NCBI GenBank assembly: GCA_934167695.1 | Contig: CAKPLP010000006.1 | Span: forward strand, 21,492 to 85,491 | Length of the DNA stretch: 64,000 bases | Direction of reading: 5' to 3' | Source of the DNA: an uncultured Bacilli bacterium | GTDB taxonomy: Bacteria; Bacillota_I; Bacilli_A; RF39; UBA660 | Part shown: one piece after another, positions 44,806 to 53,453 of the stretch | Position numbering within the stretch: position 1 is the first letter of the stretch | Layout: each line of letters begins with the position of its first letter | Translations under genes and position numbers: made by a program | The notes under the pieces: model-generated | Database searches by the model: none | Seen by the model: only the letters and a program-made list of their open reading frames with translations | What the model was told of the DNA's origin: nothing

Positions 44806-45867
44806 ATGAAAAAGAATAATAAAGGGATTTTAATATTTTCTATAATTAGCGTGGTTTTATTTTTTGGAGGGGTTATACTTTATACTAACTCTAATATTGC
44901 AAATATTACTACTAATAATAAAAATGTTTTTTCTTATAATAGTACAGAACAAGAAGATTTTGTTTATTTATCTGATTTGGATTATATTGAAGATAATAAT
45001 TGGTCTTATACTGGTTATGGTAGTCTTAAAAAGGATAAAAATATTGAAGATGGTGTTATTAGTTTAATTGTTAATGGTACTAAAAAGATTTTTGTTAAAG
45101 GAATGGGTATTCATGCAACTGGACAGGTTACTTATGATATTTCTAATTTATCAAATAAGTATTCAAAGTTTTTAACTAAAGCAGGAGTAGATTCTTCTAA
45201 AGAGGCTAATGGTAGTGTAACGTTTGAAGTGTTAGTTTCAAATGATGGCAATTCTTGGTTATCACTTTATAAAACTGGTATTTTAAAGGGGAATAGTGAA
45301 GCTGATAGTATTGATGTTAGTATAGCTGGTTATAAATACTTAAGAATTTATGTTAATAAATCAATTAATGGTAATTCTTATGATCATGCTGTTTTAGGTG
45401 ATTGTAAACTTGTTAAAAGTGATTATGTTGAAAATCAACAAGGATATAGTAAAATTCATAATTTAGAATATTATGATAATATATTAAGTAATAATAGTGT
45501 TCAGAATAATATAAATAATAATTATCGCTTAATTCTAGAAAGAGAATTTGTTAATAAAATTGGGTATGATGAAATTGCTTTTTATGATAAGTTTGGTAAT
45601 AAGGGAACACTAACAGCGGTCGTTGATTGGCTTGATAATAAAAATGCAGATATAAATAATGATAATAATTCTGTAGAAAGCGAAGATGACACTATCATAA
45701 ATAAAAATGATGAAAGTGTTAAAGGTAATTTTGAAACTGCTACTACTCATGATGAGAAAACAAAAAATCAGATTTTTAAAATTAATTATATAGTCTTATT
45801 TGTAGTTATACTTTGTGGTAGTATATTAATAGTAGTAGTTTTAAAACAAAAAAAGCGTAAATTTTAA
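44806..45867 (+). CDS. Membrane-anchored NPCBM-domain surface protein
   Basis: This 353-residue protein starts at ATG 44806 behind GGGGGATG. A signal/anchor (about 7-27) is followed by an NPCBM/NEW2-type carbohydrate-binding domain (about 52-205: VYLSDLDYIEDNNWSYTGYG, KGMGIHATGQVTYDIS, VTFEVLVSNDGNSWLSLYKT), an Asn/Asp-rich linker and a C-terminal membrane segment (about 325-345) with a basic KQKKRKF tail. The C-terminal anchor resembles a sortase-less surface protein. It probably displays a glycan-binding module outside the cell. It lies directly upstream of the phase-variable copy B, but has its own promoter and terminator. Confidence 0.83.
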   Translation: MKKNNKGILIFSIISVVLFFGGVILYTNSNIANITTNNKNVFSYNSTEQEDFVYLSDLDYIEDNNWSYTGYGSLKKDKNIEDGVISLIVNGTKKIFVKGMGIHATGQVTYDISNLSNKYSKFLTKAGVDSSKEANGSVTFEVLVSNDGNSWLSLYKTGILKGNSEADSIDVSIAGYKYLRIYVNKSINGNSYDHAVLGDCKLVKSDYVENQQGYSKIHNLEYYDNILSNNSVQNNINNNYRLILEREFVNKIGYDEIAFYDKFGNKGTLTAVVDWLDNKNADINNDNNSVESEDDTIINKNDESVKGNFETATTHDEKTKNQIFKINYIVLFVVILCGSILIVVVLKQKKRKF

Positions 45868-45870
45868 AAA

Positions 45871-45898
45871 AAAAGGTCAATTTATATGTTGATCTTTT
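45871..45898 (+). terminator. Terminator of the NPCBM gene
   Basis: AAAAGGTCAA pairs with TTGATCTTTT (one G-T pair) around an 8-base loop. Confidence 0.75.
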
Positions 45899-45920
45899 GT
45901 TATATAAATAAAAAAGTTAT

Positions 45921-45940
45921 AAGCAATTTATAAATTGCTT
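45921..45940. repeat. Perfect 20-base palindrome at the copy B promoter
   Basis: AAGCAATTTA followed directly by TAAATTGCTT is a perfect inverted repeat without spacer. It touches the -35 box at 45939, so it may be an operator; it lacks a T run and is not a terminator. Confidence 0.7.
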
Positions 45941-45967
45941 GTTGTTAAAAAGAAAATGGTGTATAAT
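45939..45967 (+). promoter_or_regulatory. Promoter of surface-protein copy B
   Basis: TTGTTG (45939) and perfect TATAAT (45962) are 17 bases apart. The AGGAGG ribosome site lies at 45985. Confidence 0.75.
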
Positions 45968-45982
45968 TTAGATAGTTTAATA

Positions 45983-46060
45983 GTAGGAGGAAGTATGAAG
46001 AAGCAATCAAATGTTCTAGTGGGGGGGGGGGCACTTTACTAGAACAATAAATATATTTAA
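45983..46060 (+). repeat. Leader repeat shared with 3199-3276
   Basis: The ribosome site, ATCAAATGTTCT, G tract and ACTTTACTAGAACA to AATATATTTAA correspond base for base to the leader of copy A, apart from the G tract and a few changes. Confidence 0.8.
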
Positions 46061-47021
46061 GAAAAACTATAAATTTTTAATAGGTTTGGTTGTAGGCTTA
46101 GGAATTTCTATTGGAGGAGTATACGCTGCAACGACAATCGCAGGAAGTAGTGTAACCTATTCAAATTCTTCATCAGGTTTAACTTCAACGACAGTACAAG
46201 GGGCAATCGATGAATTATACACAAAGACTGATATAAGAAATTCTGGTAATTTTGTATCTGCATATAAATATAGTACAGCAACATCAACAAAGTGTATCAC
46301 AGGAGAAGAGTCAACTTGTGTAAAATCAACTTGTTATAAAACTAAAACAAGTGGAAGTTGTTCTGCTGGAACAATTATAAAATACAAAGTAAATGACACT
46401 GATATAATGGCATTTCATGTAATGTTTGATAATGGATCTACTTTAACGATGCAAAGTCAAAAAAATGTTTTATATAACAGAGAATGGATAAGTCAGGCTG
46501 ATTATAGCAGTTCTAATACTGACGGTACTAGTTGTGGGTATTATTCATGTAATGATGAAGGGCCAAGAACAGTACTAGCTGATTTAGCAACCTCAACAGC
46601 TGGATGGACTAATGCAAATGTTCAATCTTTTACCTTGGGTACAACAACTTTTAAAACTAATGCTTATACTGGATGTTCTACTTATAATTCTTGTTCTACT
46701 AATACTTATACTTTAAGCACTATGACTAGGGCCCGTTTAATAACATTACAAGAAGCTAAGACGTTGGGGTGTACTACAACAGCTAAATCATGTCCAATCT
46801 GGATGTATAATTATTTATCGTCTTCAGTTGATAATGGTGGTACTGTTGATGATAAAAATTTTGGCCCTCGAGGTACTACTAACAATGGATATTATACAAT
46901 GTCTGCATATTCTTCTAGTACTAATATGGCTTGGAGTATTAACTATTTTGGTTTTGTTGGAAATAGCAATGTTTATAGTAATGGAGCAGGAGTACGAGCA
47001 GTTATAACAGTTTCAAAATAA
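45995..47021 (+). pseudogene. Surface-protein copy B, out of frame at an 11-G tract (probable phase-OFF state)
   Basis: ATG 45995 is ideally placed behind AGGAGG, but with 11 G the frame ends after 15 codons at TAG 46040. Removing one G (or adding two) joins it to the long frame up to 47021, giving about 341 residues: an N-terminal MKKQSN-to-HFTRTINIF segment, a signal/anchor (FLIGLVVGLGISIGGVYAA), VQGAIDELY, a Cys/Thr/Ser-rich exported part and the C-terminal W-TMS / VRAVITVSK. The body frame has TAG at 46017 upstream and no alternative start with a ribosome site; a TTG at 46086 lies inside the signal peptide. The rest is intact, arguing for a reversible switch and not decay. Related to copy A at 3323. 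Confidence 0.8.
46021..46031 (+). repeat. 11-G homopolymer, slipped-strand switch
   Basis: This is a run of 11 G in a very AT-rich sequence, located nine codons into the gene. Long G runs in the 5' coding region are classic phase-variation tracts. In the body frame the run occupies GGG codons; lengths of 7, 10 or 13 would be in frame. Confidence 0.85.
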
Positions 47022-47036
47022 AATATAATTATAATG

Positions 47037-47065
47037 TTTACATTTTTGCCTAAATTAGATAAAAT
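47037..47065 (+). promoter_or_regulatory. Promoter of dnaI
   Basis: TTTACA (47037) and TAAAAT (47060) are 17 bases apart, 27 bases before the start codon. Confidence 0.6.
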
Positions 47066-47091
47066 ATATGTATAAGTTTGGTGGTGATGGT

Positions 47092-47988
47092 ATGGATAAA
47101 TTAGATAAATTTGTTGATTATAACCACCATTACGGTCTTAAAAGTTCTTTTATAGAGGCTTGTAGTGATTCGGATTTTAGAGAATATGTTAGTAGTTTAC
47201 CAATAAATGAAGAGTTGCTATGTAAATATACATCTTCTTTAAAAGATTGTGTTGAAGAAAGAAAGGTATGTCGTAATTGTTCTTCTTTTTCAGAATGTAG
47301 TCATAGTGTTAAGGGATATGTTCTTACTCCTGAAAAGGTTGGCAAAAGAATACTTTTTACTTATGTTGCTTGTAGTAAATTTGAAAAATATTTAGAAGGA
47401 ACTGAGAATATTACTTATTTTGATGTTTCTAGAGAGATAAAAGAAGCATCACTTAGTTTAATATATAAAGATGATAAGGCTAGAATTCCTATTATAAAGT
47501 ACTTTAAAGAATTTATGGATTCATATAGAGATGGAAAAAAATGTAAAGGCCTTTTTTTAACGGGAAGTTTTGGTTCTGGGAAAACATATTTAATTTCAGC
47601 ATTATTTAATGAACTTTCTAAAAGAAAAATTCATAGTACAATTATTTATTATCCGGAGTTTTTACGTAATTTAAAATCATCATTCAAAGATGATTATGAA
47701 GAAAAATTTGTTTTTGTAAAGAAGAGCCCTATTTTACTTATAGATGATATTGGTGCAGAAAATTGTAGTGGATGGAGTAGGGATGAAGTTTTAGCTCCAA
47801 TTTTACAGTATAGAATGGAAGAAAAACTGCCTACTTTTTTTACATCTAATTTTAATTTAGAGGAACTTGAGGAACACCTCGCTAATACTTCTAGCGGAAT
47901 AGAAAAGGTGAAAGCACGAAGAATTATTGAAAGAATTAAACAACTTTCTGTTTCGATGGATTTAATTACTGAGAATAGAAGAAATTAG
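47092..47988 (+). CDS. dnaI: Helicase loader / primosomal protein DnaI
   Basis: The start is ATG 47092 (MDKLDKFVDY) behind GGTGGTGATGG. DnaI loads the replicative helicase onto DNA. The 298-residue protein has the DnaI N-terminal domain with a zinc-type cluster (CRNCSSFSECSH, about 60-71) and a DnaC-like AAA+ domain: Walker A GSFGSGKT (about 159-166), Walker B ILLIDDIGAE (about 213-222), sensor TFFTSNFN and RRIIERI (arginine finger). It is followed after 15 bases by the RNase R-like gene; dnaB is not in the window. Confidence 0.93.
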   Translation: MDKLDKFVDYNHHYGLKSSFIEACSDSDFREYVSSLPINEELLCKYTSSLKDCVEERKVCRNCSSFSECSHSVKGYVLTPEKVGKRILFTYVACSKFEKYLEGTENITYFDVSREIKEASLSLIYKDDKARIPIIKYFKEFMDSYRDGKKCKGLFLTGSFGSGKTYLISALFNELSKRKIHSTIIYYPEFLRNLKSSFKDDYEEKFVFVKKSPILLIDDIGAENCSGWSRDEVLAPILQYRMEEKLPTFFTSNFNLEELEEHLANTSSGIEKVKARRIIERIKQLSVSMDLITENRRN

Positions 47989-48003
47989 TGGGGGATTTGG
48001 TTT

Positions 48004-50481
48004 ATGAAAGAGATTAAGTATAAGGACAAAGCAATGTTTTCTGATGAGGTTTTAGTTTTAGCAACTGATTTAATTGAAACACAGGATGTGAGAGAATATT
48101 TAGAGAATAATTCTTTTGATATTTCCTTAATTGTAGATACAATAAAATATTTTGAGATGAAAATAAAATATAATATTAATAAGAAAAATCAATTATATAG
48201 TAATGATGAATATCATTCTTTGGAAAAAATTCGACATGATATTACTAGTCATAAAAAGATTTTACTTAATCTAGTAAAATATAAAGATACTCTTCTTAAT
48301 AAGAAAGAAAAAGAAAAGGGATTAAAAACTAATCATAATAAAAAGAAATATAATTTTATAAATAATAGTGAGTTAGATATATTGCTTCAAAAACTTGAAG
48401 AAGCGGAAGATAAAGAAAGTGTATTGACTGATATATTAAAGCTTTATCAAATTTTGCTTGTTGATGAGGAGAAAAAATATAATGATTTGGTAAGTAAAAA
48501 GACTGAATTTCTTTCTAATTTGGAAAAAATAGATGATCTTGAATATGCTGATGCTTTAAAAAATGGCTATTACTTTGAACTTAGAAGAGTTCTTGATAAT
48601 ATTAAAAAAATTAAAAGGGCTTGCAATCATTATAATAAAAATATAAAATCTAGTGATGATTCGGATACTGTTATAGAGATTAGTTCTGCACAAGAAATGA
48701 TAGAAGAAAAAATAGAATTTAATGAAGATATTAGTGGTTTTAATATTGATGATGTATTATATGCTTTAGGACATTATATTAAATATAATGAAAATTTGGA
48801 TAGTGATTTATTATCCTATAGTAAGTATGCAATGAACTATTTTATTAGTGAATCTGTTGATTCAGAAAATGTCATTAATGCTATTTACTACGTTTGGGAT
48901 TCTATAAAATATCGTTTAAGAAATACTCCTAAAGATGATATTGAAAAAAGAAAACTAATTAAGAATGTACGCATTTTATTTGATTTTACTATAAAAAGTT
49001 ATAAAGAAGAAAATAAAATGGTTGACCATAATTATTTATTTAATGTTGCAGATTACTTCTTTACAACAGAAGATTATTTTATGTATTTAAAGAAAATTGT
49101 AAATGAAGTTCCTGAAATTGTTAATGTTAAACATGTAAGAAATGACTCTAAGGAAAGTGAGCATATTGTTAATTATTTAGTGGATATTTTTATTGAAAAT
49201 TACAAAACTATGTTATTTGATAAAAAGAAAGATTATATTAGTAAGGATTATTTAAGAGAAGTATACTTTTTATTTACTAAGTGTCCATATCTATATTTGA
49301 CTGGTGAAGAAAAACGTGAAATTGATGGAAAACTTTCTAATTTTATGAGTGTAGTAAATAAAAATATTACATCTTCACGTCGTAAGCAAGCTGTTAAAAA
49401 TGATTTAGCAGATATGTATACTAATAGGCTTTATTTTGATAATAAAAAAGAAAATCTAAAGATGCTTGATGAACATAAATTAGAGTGTCAATTAAATAAT
49501 TTGTTTATAAATATGAAGAATGATATAACTAAATTTAGTAGAGTTGATTTAACTAATGAAAATAGTATTACTCTTAATAGTAAATATCATGCTTATTCTC
49601 TAGAAAAAGATTCAGATAAAACAATTCTTAAGATACACGTTATAGATTTATATAATTTAATACCAGCGTATTCTACCCTTGATAAGTATTTATTTAATAA
49701 ATCATTTTCTCATGAACAATTAGATGATATTATTTTACATAATGTTGGTATGATTCGTGATAAAGTATATCCTACAATTACTTATGAGATTGTATTTAAT
49801 GATAAGGGTGATTATAAAGAGCAAAATAATAAGGTTAATTTTAATGTTTATAATAGTAAAATAAAAATTAAAAAATGTTATTCTGATTATGATTTAGTTT
49901 ATTCTCGTGATGATCAGGTTTTAAATAGTTATATTAATTTGTATCGTAAGTCTTTAATTAAAAATCATTTTTGTTATAGTGAAAACTATTTTATGGATGA
50001 TATTAATAAATACTTTGAGACTGTTTTGAATGATTGTGTTATTAAGTATTTTGAAAATAATAAATTACCTTTTATTTACAGTGGAGTACGTAGTAGAAAT
50101 AAAAATGAATATGTAAATATTATGAATAATATTGGGCATGTTTTGACAAGACTTGATAAGGAAGAGTTTAATAAAATTTATCAGGTGTTGAGTAGTGGTT
50201 TAAATGATTCATTTTATTCTACTAAGCCTTTTAATGGTAATTATCAATTATCTATTATGAATCCTTTAGATTATTCTGGTATTTTAATGCAAAGGATACT
50301 TCATGAATTAGTATTTCATAATAGATATACTAAAGAAGAGTATGAAGATATGTTAAGAAGATATTCTGATAAGTGTGATGCTACAGTCATGTATATGAAT
50401 TTGTCTAATGATTATGTTGACTCTGATCTGTTAAAGAGTCAGAAGGGTAGAATAGTAAAGGAAAAGAAAAGATTATTTTAA
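48004..50481 (+). CDS. RNase II/R-like (RNB-domain) protein that has lost the catalytic aspartates
   Basis: This 825-residue protein starts at ATG 48004, 15 bases after dnaI. Residues 1-480 are helical and charged, with coiled-coil stretches, and are not recognised. From about 500 an RNB-like core can be followed: TILKIHVIDLYNLIPAYSTL matches the family's LGVHIADVSHYV-type strand, KLPFIYSGVRS (about 690) matches LPFIYRVH, and LSIMNPLDYSGILMQRIL (about 770) matches the HFTSPIRRYPDLIVHR segment. The metal-binding DAxDLDDA motif expected before KIHVID is missing (it reads SKYHAYSLEKDSD), and PIRRY is NPLDY. RNA degradation is therefore unlikely; RNA binding or a structural role is possible. The homology is by eye and should be treated as tentative. 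Confidence 0.6.
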   Translation: MKEIKYKDKAMFSDEVLVLATDLIETQDVREYLENNSFDISLIVDTIKYFEMKIKYNINKKNQLYSNDEYHSLEKIRHDITSHKKILLNLVKYKDTLLNKKEKEKGLKTNHNKKKYNFINNSELDILLQKLEEAEDKESVLTDILKLYQILLVDEEKKYNDLVSKKTEFLSNLEKIDDLEYADALKNGYYFELRRVLDNIKKIKRACNHYNKNIKSSDDSDTVIEISSAQEMIEEKIEFNEDISGFNIDDVLYALGHYIKYNENLDSDLLSYSKYAMNYFISESVDSENVINAIYYVWDSIKYRLRNTPKDDIEKRKLIKNVRILFDFTIKSYKEENKMVDHNYLFNVADYFFTTEDYFMYLKKIVNEVPEIVNVKHVRNDSKESEHIVNYLVDIFIENYKTMLFDKKKDYISKDYLREVYFLFTKCPYLYLTGEEKREIDGKLSNFMSVVNKNITSSRRKQAVKNDLADMYTNRLYFDNKKENLKMLDEHKLECQLNNLFINMKNDITKFSRVDLTNENSITLNSKYHAYSLEKDSDKTILKIHVIDLYNLIPAYSTLDKYLFNKSFSHEQLDDIILHNVGMIRDKVYPTITYEIVFNDKGDYKEQNNKVNFNVYNSKIKIKKCYSDYDLVYSRDDQVLNSYINLYRKSLIKNHFCYSENYFMDDINKYFETVLNDCVIKYFENNKLPFIYSGVRSRNKNEYVNIMNNIGHVLTRLDKEEFNKIYQVLSSGLNDSFYSTKPFNGNYQLSIMNPLDYSGILMQRILHELVFHNRYTKEEYEDMLRRYSDKCDATVMYMNLSNDYVDSDLLKSQKGRIVKEKKRLF

Positions 50482-50504
50482 GCACTAAATGTGCTTTTTT
50501 TTTA
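50480..50504 (+). terminator. Terminator after the RNB-like gene
   Basis: AAGCAC and GTGCTT form a stem around five bases at the stop codon and are followed by a long T run. Confidence 0.8.
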
Positions 50505-50532
50505 TTAGTATAAAAATAAATTAATTTTATTC

Positions 50533-50561
50533 TTGACATTTTTATTAATTTGGAGTATAGT
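50533..50561 (+). promoter_or_regulatory. Promoter of the tetR-pip operon
   Basis: Perfect TTGACA (50533) and TATAGT (50556) are 17 bases apart. Confidence 0.75.
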
Positions 50562-50562
50562 A

Positions 50563-50587
50563 TATACCGATATACGGAAATAGTATA
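50563..50587. promoter_or_regulatory. Candidate TetR operator
   Basis: There are nested inverted repeats: outer arms TATAC (50563) and GTATA (50583), inner CCG (50567) and CGG (50575). It lies just downstream of the -10 box and ahead of the TetR gene, a typical autorepressor site. Confidence 0.55.
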
Positions 50588-50613
50588 CCAGTGTAGGAAG
50601 AAGGTAAGTATAT

Positions 50614-51192
50614 ATGTCTAAGAATGAAGATATAATTGTAGTTGCTCGTGATCTTTTTTCTAAATATGGATTTAAGAGAGTATCAATGGATGAAATTGCG
50701 AAAAAAGCTAATGTGACGAAGAAAACAATTTATCATTATTTTAAAGACAAAAGAGAGTTGTTTTGTTATTTTATAAATGATGAGTTAGAAAAAATAAAAG
50801 AAAAAATAGAAATAAATGAAAGCGAAGAAGATTCTTGTATAGAAAAAATTTCTGATAACTTGAATTTGGTTTTATCTTTTAGTGAAAAAAGTGATTTACT
50901 TAATGCTTTAATAAAAGAAAGAAAAGAAAATACAGCACTTGAGGATGATTTTTTTAAAATTTATGAAGATAAAATAATTGCTTATATAGAAGAGAAAATA
51001 GATGAAGAAATTTCTAATAATCATATAAAAAGCTGTGATTCTCATTTAACAGCATTTGCTATTTATAAAATGATTTTTTCATTAACATTTGAGTATGATC
51101 GTGAAATTGATAAGAAAAAAATATCTAGTGAAATTCGTGAAATACTTACAAATGGGTTATTAATTAAGGGAGGTAATAAAGATGAAAAATAA
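50614..51192 (+). CDS. TetR-family transcriptional regulator
   Basis: This 192-residue protein starts at ATG 50614. The N-terminal helix-turn-helix (about 8-52: ARDLFSKYGFKRVSMDEIAKKANVTKKTIYHYFKDKRELF spread over the usual three helices) is typical of TetR; the rest is a helical ligand and dimer domain. It overlaps the exporter-like gene at 51182 by 11 bases, so it probably controls that gene and itself through the palindrome at 50563. The ligand is unknown. Confidence 0.92.
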   Translation: MSKNEDIIVVARDLFSKYGFKRVSMDEIAKKANVTKKTIYHYFKDKRELFCYFINDELEKIKEKIEINESEEDSCIEKISDNLNLVLSFSEKSDLLNALIKERKENTALEDDFFKIYEDKIIAYIEEKIDEEISNNHIKSCDSHLTAFAIYKMIFSLTFEYDREIDKKKISSEIREILTNGLLIKGGNKDEK

Positions 51193-53137
51193 AAATAAAA
51201 ATTGGTTTTCCTATGTTGTTGTTGCTGCTGTGTTAATTATTCCGTTTATTTATAGTTTCTTTTATTTGAAGGCTTATTGGAATCCATATGGAAAAGGTAA
51301 TTTGGATAATTTACCGGTAGCTATTGTAAATGAAGATACTGGAGATAAAGGAGAAACTCTTGTAAAGACTTTACAGGATAGTAATACTTTTAAGTTGGAT
51401 GTCGTTGACAGTGATCAAGCTAATGATGGTTTATATGATAAGAAGTATTATGCTGTAATTACTATTCCAAAAGATTTTACTTCTGATATGGAAAGTGCTG
51501 GTACTAAAAATAAAAAACATCCTACTATAACGTATTCACCAAATCAAAAATCAAATTATTTGGCTAGTCAAATAATTGATAAAGTAATTACTAAGGTTGA
51601 ATTATCTTTGGATAATCAAATTAATGCAGAAATTGATGGTAATTTAACTGATAAATTAAATGAAGTTCCTAATAGTTTAAATACTATTAGTACAGGTTTT
51701 AGTAAACTTGAAAGTGGAACTAAAGAACTTAATAGTGGAAGTAAAACTTTAAGTAATGGGTTAGCATTATTAGATAGTAAATATCAAACATTTAGTAATG
51801 GTTTAAATAATGTTGTAAGTGGAAGCAATACTTTATATAGTTCTTATGAACAATTAAATGGTGGTATTAATACTTTAGCTAATTCAACTAAAGAACTTTC
51901 AACTTTAGCAAGTGGTATAAGTGATCTTACTACAGGGGTTGATACTTTAAATAATTATGAAAATGATTTAAATCAAAATATTAATAATTATGTTGATAGT
52001 GTAAATAATACTCTTAAATTTAGTAAAAATGCAGCTTTAGTAATAAAACAAACTTATGAACAAGCTGGTAATACAGATGATGAATTATATAAGGCTGCTG
52101 TTCAAATATTAAATAGTCAATCAGTTGATAAATTAACAGCATCTGGTACTGCTATAAAATCTTATAGTAATAGTATTGCAACTAATATTAATGATTTGAA
52201 TCAAAAGGTTCAAGGATTTAGTGGAGCAGGAGATAAAATTAATTCTTTAAATAATGCTATTAATACAATTCAAGCTGGTTCAAATAAAGTGTATAGTGGT
52301 ATGAGTACTATAAACAATGGATTATTAGAACTTTCTGCTGGTAATAAACAAATATCAAGTGCTATGAAGCAATTAACAACTGGTTCTATTACACTTACTA
52401 ATGGTACTGATACTTTAAATAAAAGCGTTTCAGAGGCTAAGACATCTCTTGATAAGAATATAGAAGAGACAAAAGATGAATTAACAGTATTAGATGACTT
52501 AAAAGATTATAGTAAAAATCCAGTAAAAGTTACAACAAAAGAAGTTAATAAGGTATCATCTTATGGTACAGCTTTTTCTCCATTCTTTATTTCAATAGCT
52601 TTATGGGTAGGAGCTTTGATGATGTTTATCATTTTATATTATGATAAAGAAGAAAGATTCCCAATATTATCAATAAATAATGAAAATCATTTACAAAGAA
52701 CATTATGTTATCATGGATTGGCTACTGCATCAGGTGTATTACTAGGAATTTTATTAAACTTATTCTTGAATTTTGAAATTACAAATTATTTCTTATATTA
52801 CATTTCTTTAATTCTTGTATCTAATATGTTTATGGCTATTATGGAATTATTGATTGTTAACTTTAAAGATGTTGGTAAATTTATGGCTTTAATTCTTTTA
52901 GTATTACAATTAGCTGCTGCGGGAGGAACTTTCCCAATCGAAACAGTTACAAAAGGATTTAGATTCTTAAATGGAATTTTACCTATGACTTATACAATTA
53001 ATTTACTTAAAGAATCTTTAATATCAATCGAATCTTCTATCTTAACAAAGAATTTATTAATAGTATGTAGTATATTATTAGTAGTATTTGTTATCAATAT
53101 AGTAAGAGATGTAATGTATAAAAAGAATAGTAAATAG
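51182..53137 (+). CDS. YhgE/Pip-family membrane protein (ABC-2-like exporter fold)
   Basis: This 651-residue protein starts at ATG 51182 behind GGGAGGTAA, overlapping tetR by 11 bases. One N-terminal membrane segment (about 9-29) is followed by a large extracytoplasmic region beginning YLKAYWNPYGKGNLDNLPVA and VNEDTG, the hallmark of the YhgE/Pip family, and containing repeated heptad-like N/S/G-rich helices (LNSGSKTLSNGL, VVSGSNTLYSSY, VYSGMSTINNGLLEL). Five to six membrane segments sit at the C-terminus (about 460-645). Such proteins include phage-infection receptor Pip and export-associated subunits; the substrate is unknown. TetR pairing suggests induction by a toxic compound. Confidence 0.9.
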   Translation: MKNKNKNWFSYVVVAAVLIIPFIYSFFYLKAYWNPYGKGNLDNLPVAIVNEDTGDKGETLVKTLQDSNTFKLDVVDSDQANDGLYDKKYYAVITIPKDFTSDMESAGTKNKKHPTITYSPNQKSNYLASQIIDKVITKVELSLDNQINAEIDGNLTDKLNEVPNSLNTISTGFSKLESGTKELNSGSKTLSNGLALLDSKYQTFSNGLNNVVSGSNTLYSSYEQLNGGINTLANSTKELSTLASGISDLTTGVDTLNNYENDLNQNINNYVDSVNNTLKFSKNAALVIKQTYEQAGNTDDELYKAAVQILNSQSVDKLTASGTAIKSYSNSIATNINDLNQKVQGFSGAGDKINSLNNAINTIQAGSNKVYSGMSTINNGLLELSAGNKQISSAMKQLTTGSITLTNGTDTLNKSVSEAKTSLDKNIEETKDELTVLDDLKDYSKNPVKVTTKEVNKVSSYGTAFSPFFISIALWVGALMMFIILYYDKEERFPILSINNENHLQRTLCYHGLATASGVLLGILLNLFLNFEITNYFLYYISLILVSNMFMAIMELLIVNFKDVGKFMALILLVLQLAAAGGTFPIETVTKGFRFLNGILPMTYTINLLKESLISIESSILTKNLLIVCSILLVVFVINIVRDVMYKKNSK

Positions 53138-53146
53138 TTAATAAAG

Positions 53147-53177
53147 AAAAGGTTCTGTTTAGAATCTTTTTTTATTT
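53147..53177 (+). terminator. Terminator of the tetR-pip operon
   Basis: AAAAGGTTCT pairs with AGAATCTTTT (one G-T pair), followed by a T run. Confidence 0.8.
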
Positions 53178-53189
53178 TAGGAAAAGTGA

Positions 53190-53217
53190 TTGACTTATTT
53201 TAAAAAAGTGTTATCAT
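53190..53217 (+). promoter_or_regulatory. Promoter of the thrS T-box operon
   Basis: TTGACT (53190) and TATCAT (53212) with a 16-base spacer lie just upstream of the leader. Confidence 0.65.
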
Positions 53218-53223
53218 TTAATT

Positions 53224-53437
53224 ATAATTTTAAATGCATTGACTAGGGACATGATGTTGATTTAGTTTTATTTAGAGAGCTTATGGTTGGTGAAAATAAG
53301 TTAAAGCAATTAATGTTACTACCCTATAGTAGAGCCTGAAAAGGACTTCCGGTTTTATGGCCGTTATCTAAATTAAGTTAAATCATGGATGGTACCGTGT
53401 TAATGCACTCCTTGTATAGAAATATACAAGGTTTTTT
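53224..53437 (+). promoter_or_regulatory. T-box leader, threonine-type, with terminator 53410-53437
   Basis: Stem I carries ATGGTTGGTGAAA (about 53283-53295). A candidate specifier ACT or ACC (Thr) sits in GTTACTACCC near 53319. The T-box sequence ATGGATGGTACCGTG is at 53385-53399. A terminator CCTTGTATA/TATACAAGG with a T run follows. The next synthetase gene is thrS, so uncharged tRNA-Thr should relieve termination. Confidence 0.9.
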
Positions 53438-53453
53438 ATTTAGGAGGTTTAGT

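Noticed and set aside
45995..46042. 15-codon peptide from the ATG before the G tract as a real leader peptide
   Set aside because: The peptide is mostly Gly and Val from the homopolymer and the frame joins an intact exported protein when one G is removed; a switch explains it better.
3323..47021. Diversity-generating retroelement acting on the lectin-like C-termini
   Set aside because: No reverse transcriptase, template repeat or adenine-biased variable region pair is visible in the window; differences between copies are not confined to A positions.
53385..53453. Upstream extension of the 53454 gene starting at ATG 53385
   Set aside because: It would translate through the T-box sequence and terminator; AGGAGG directly precedes ATG 53454.
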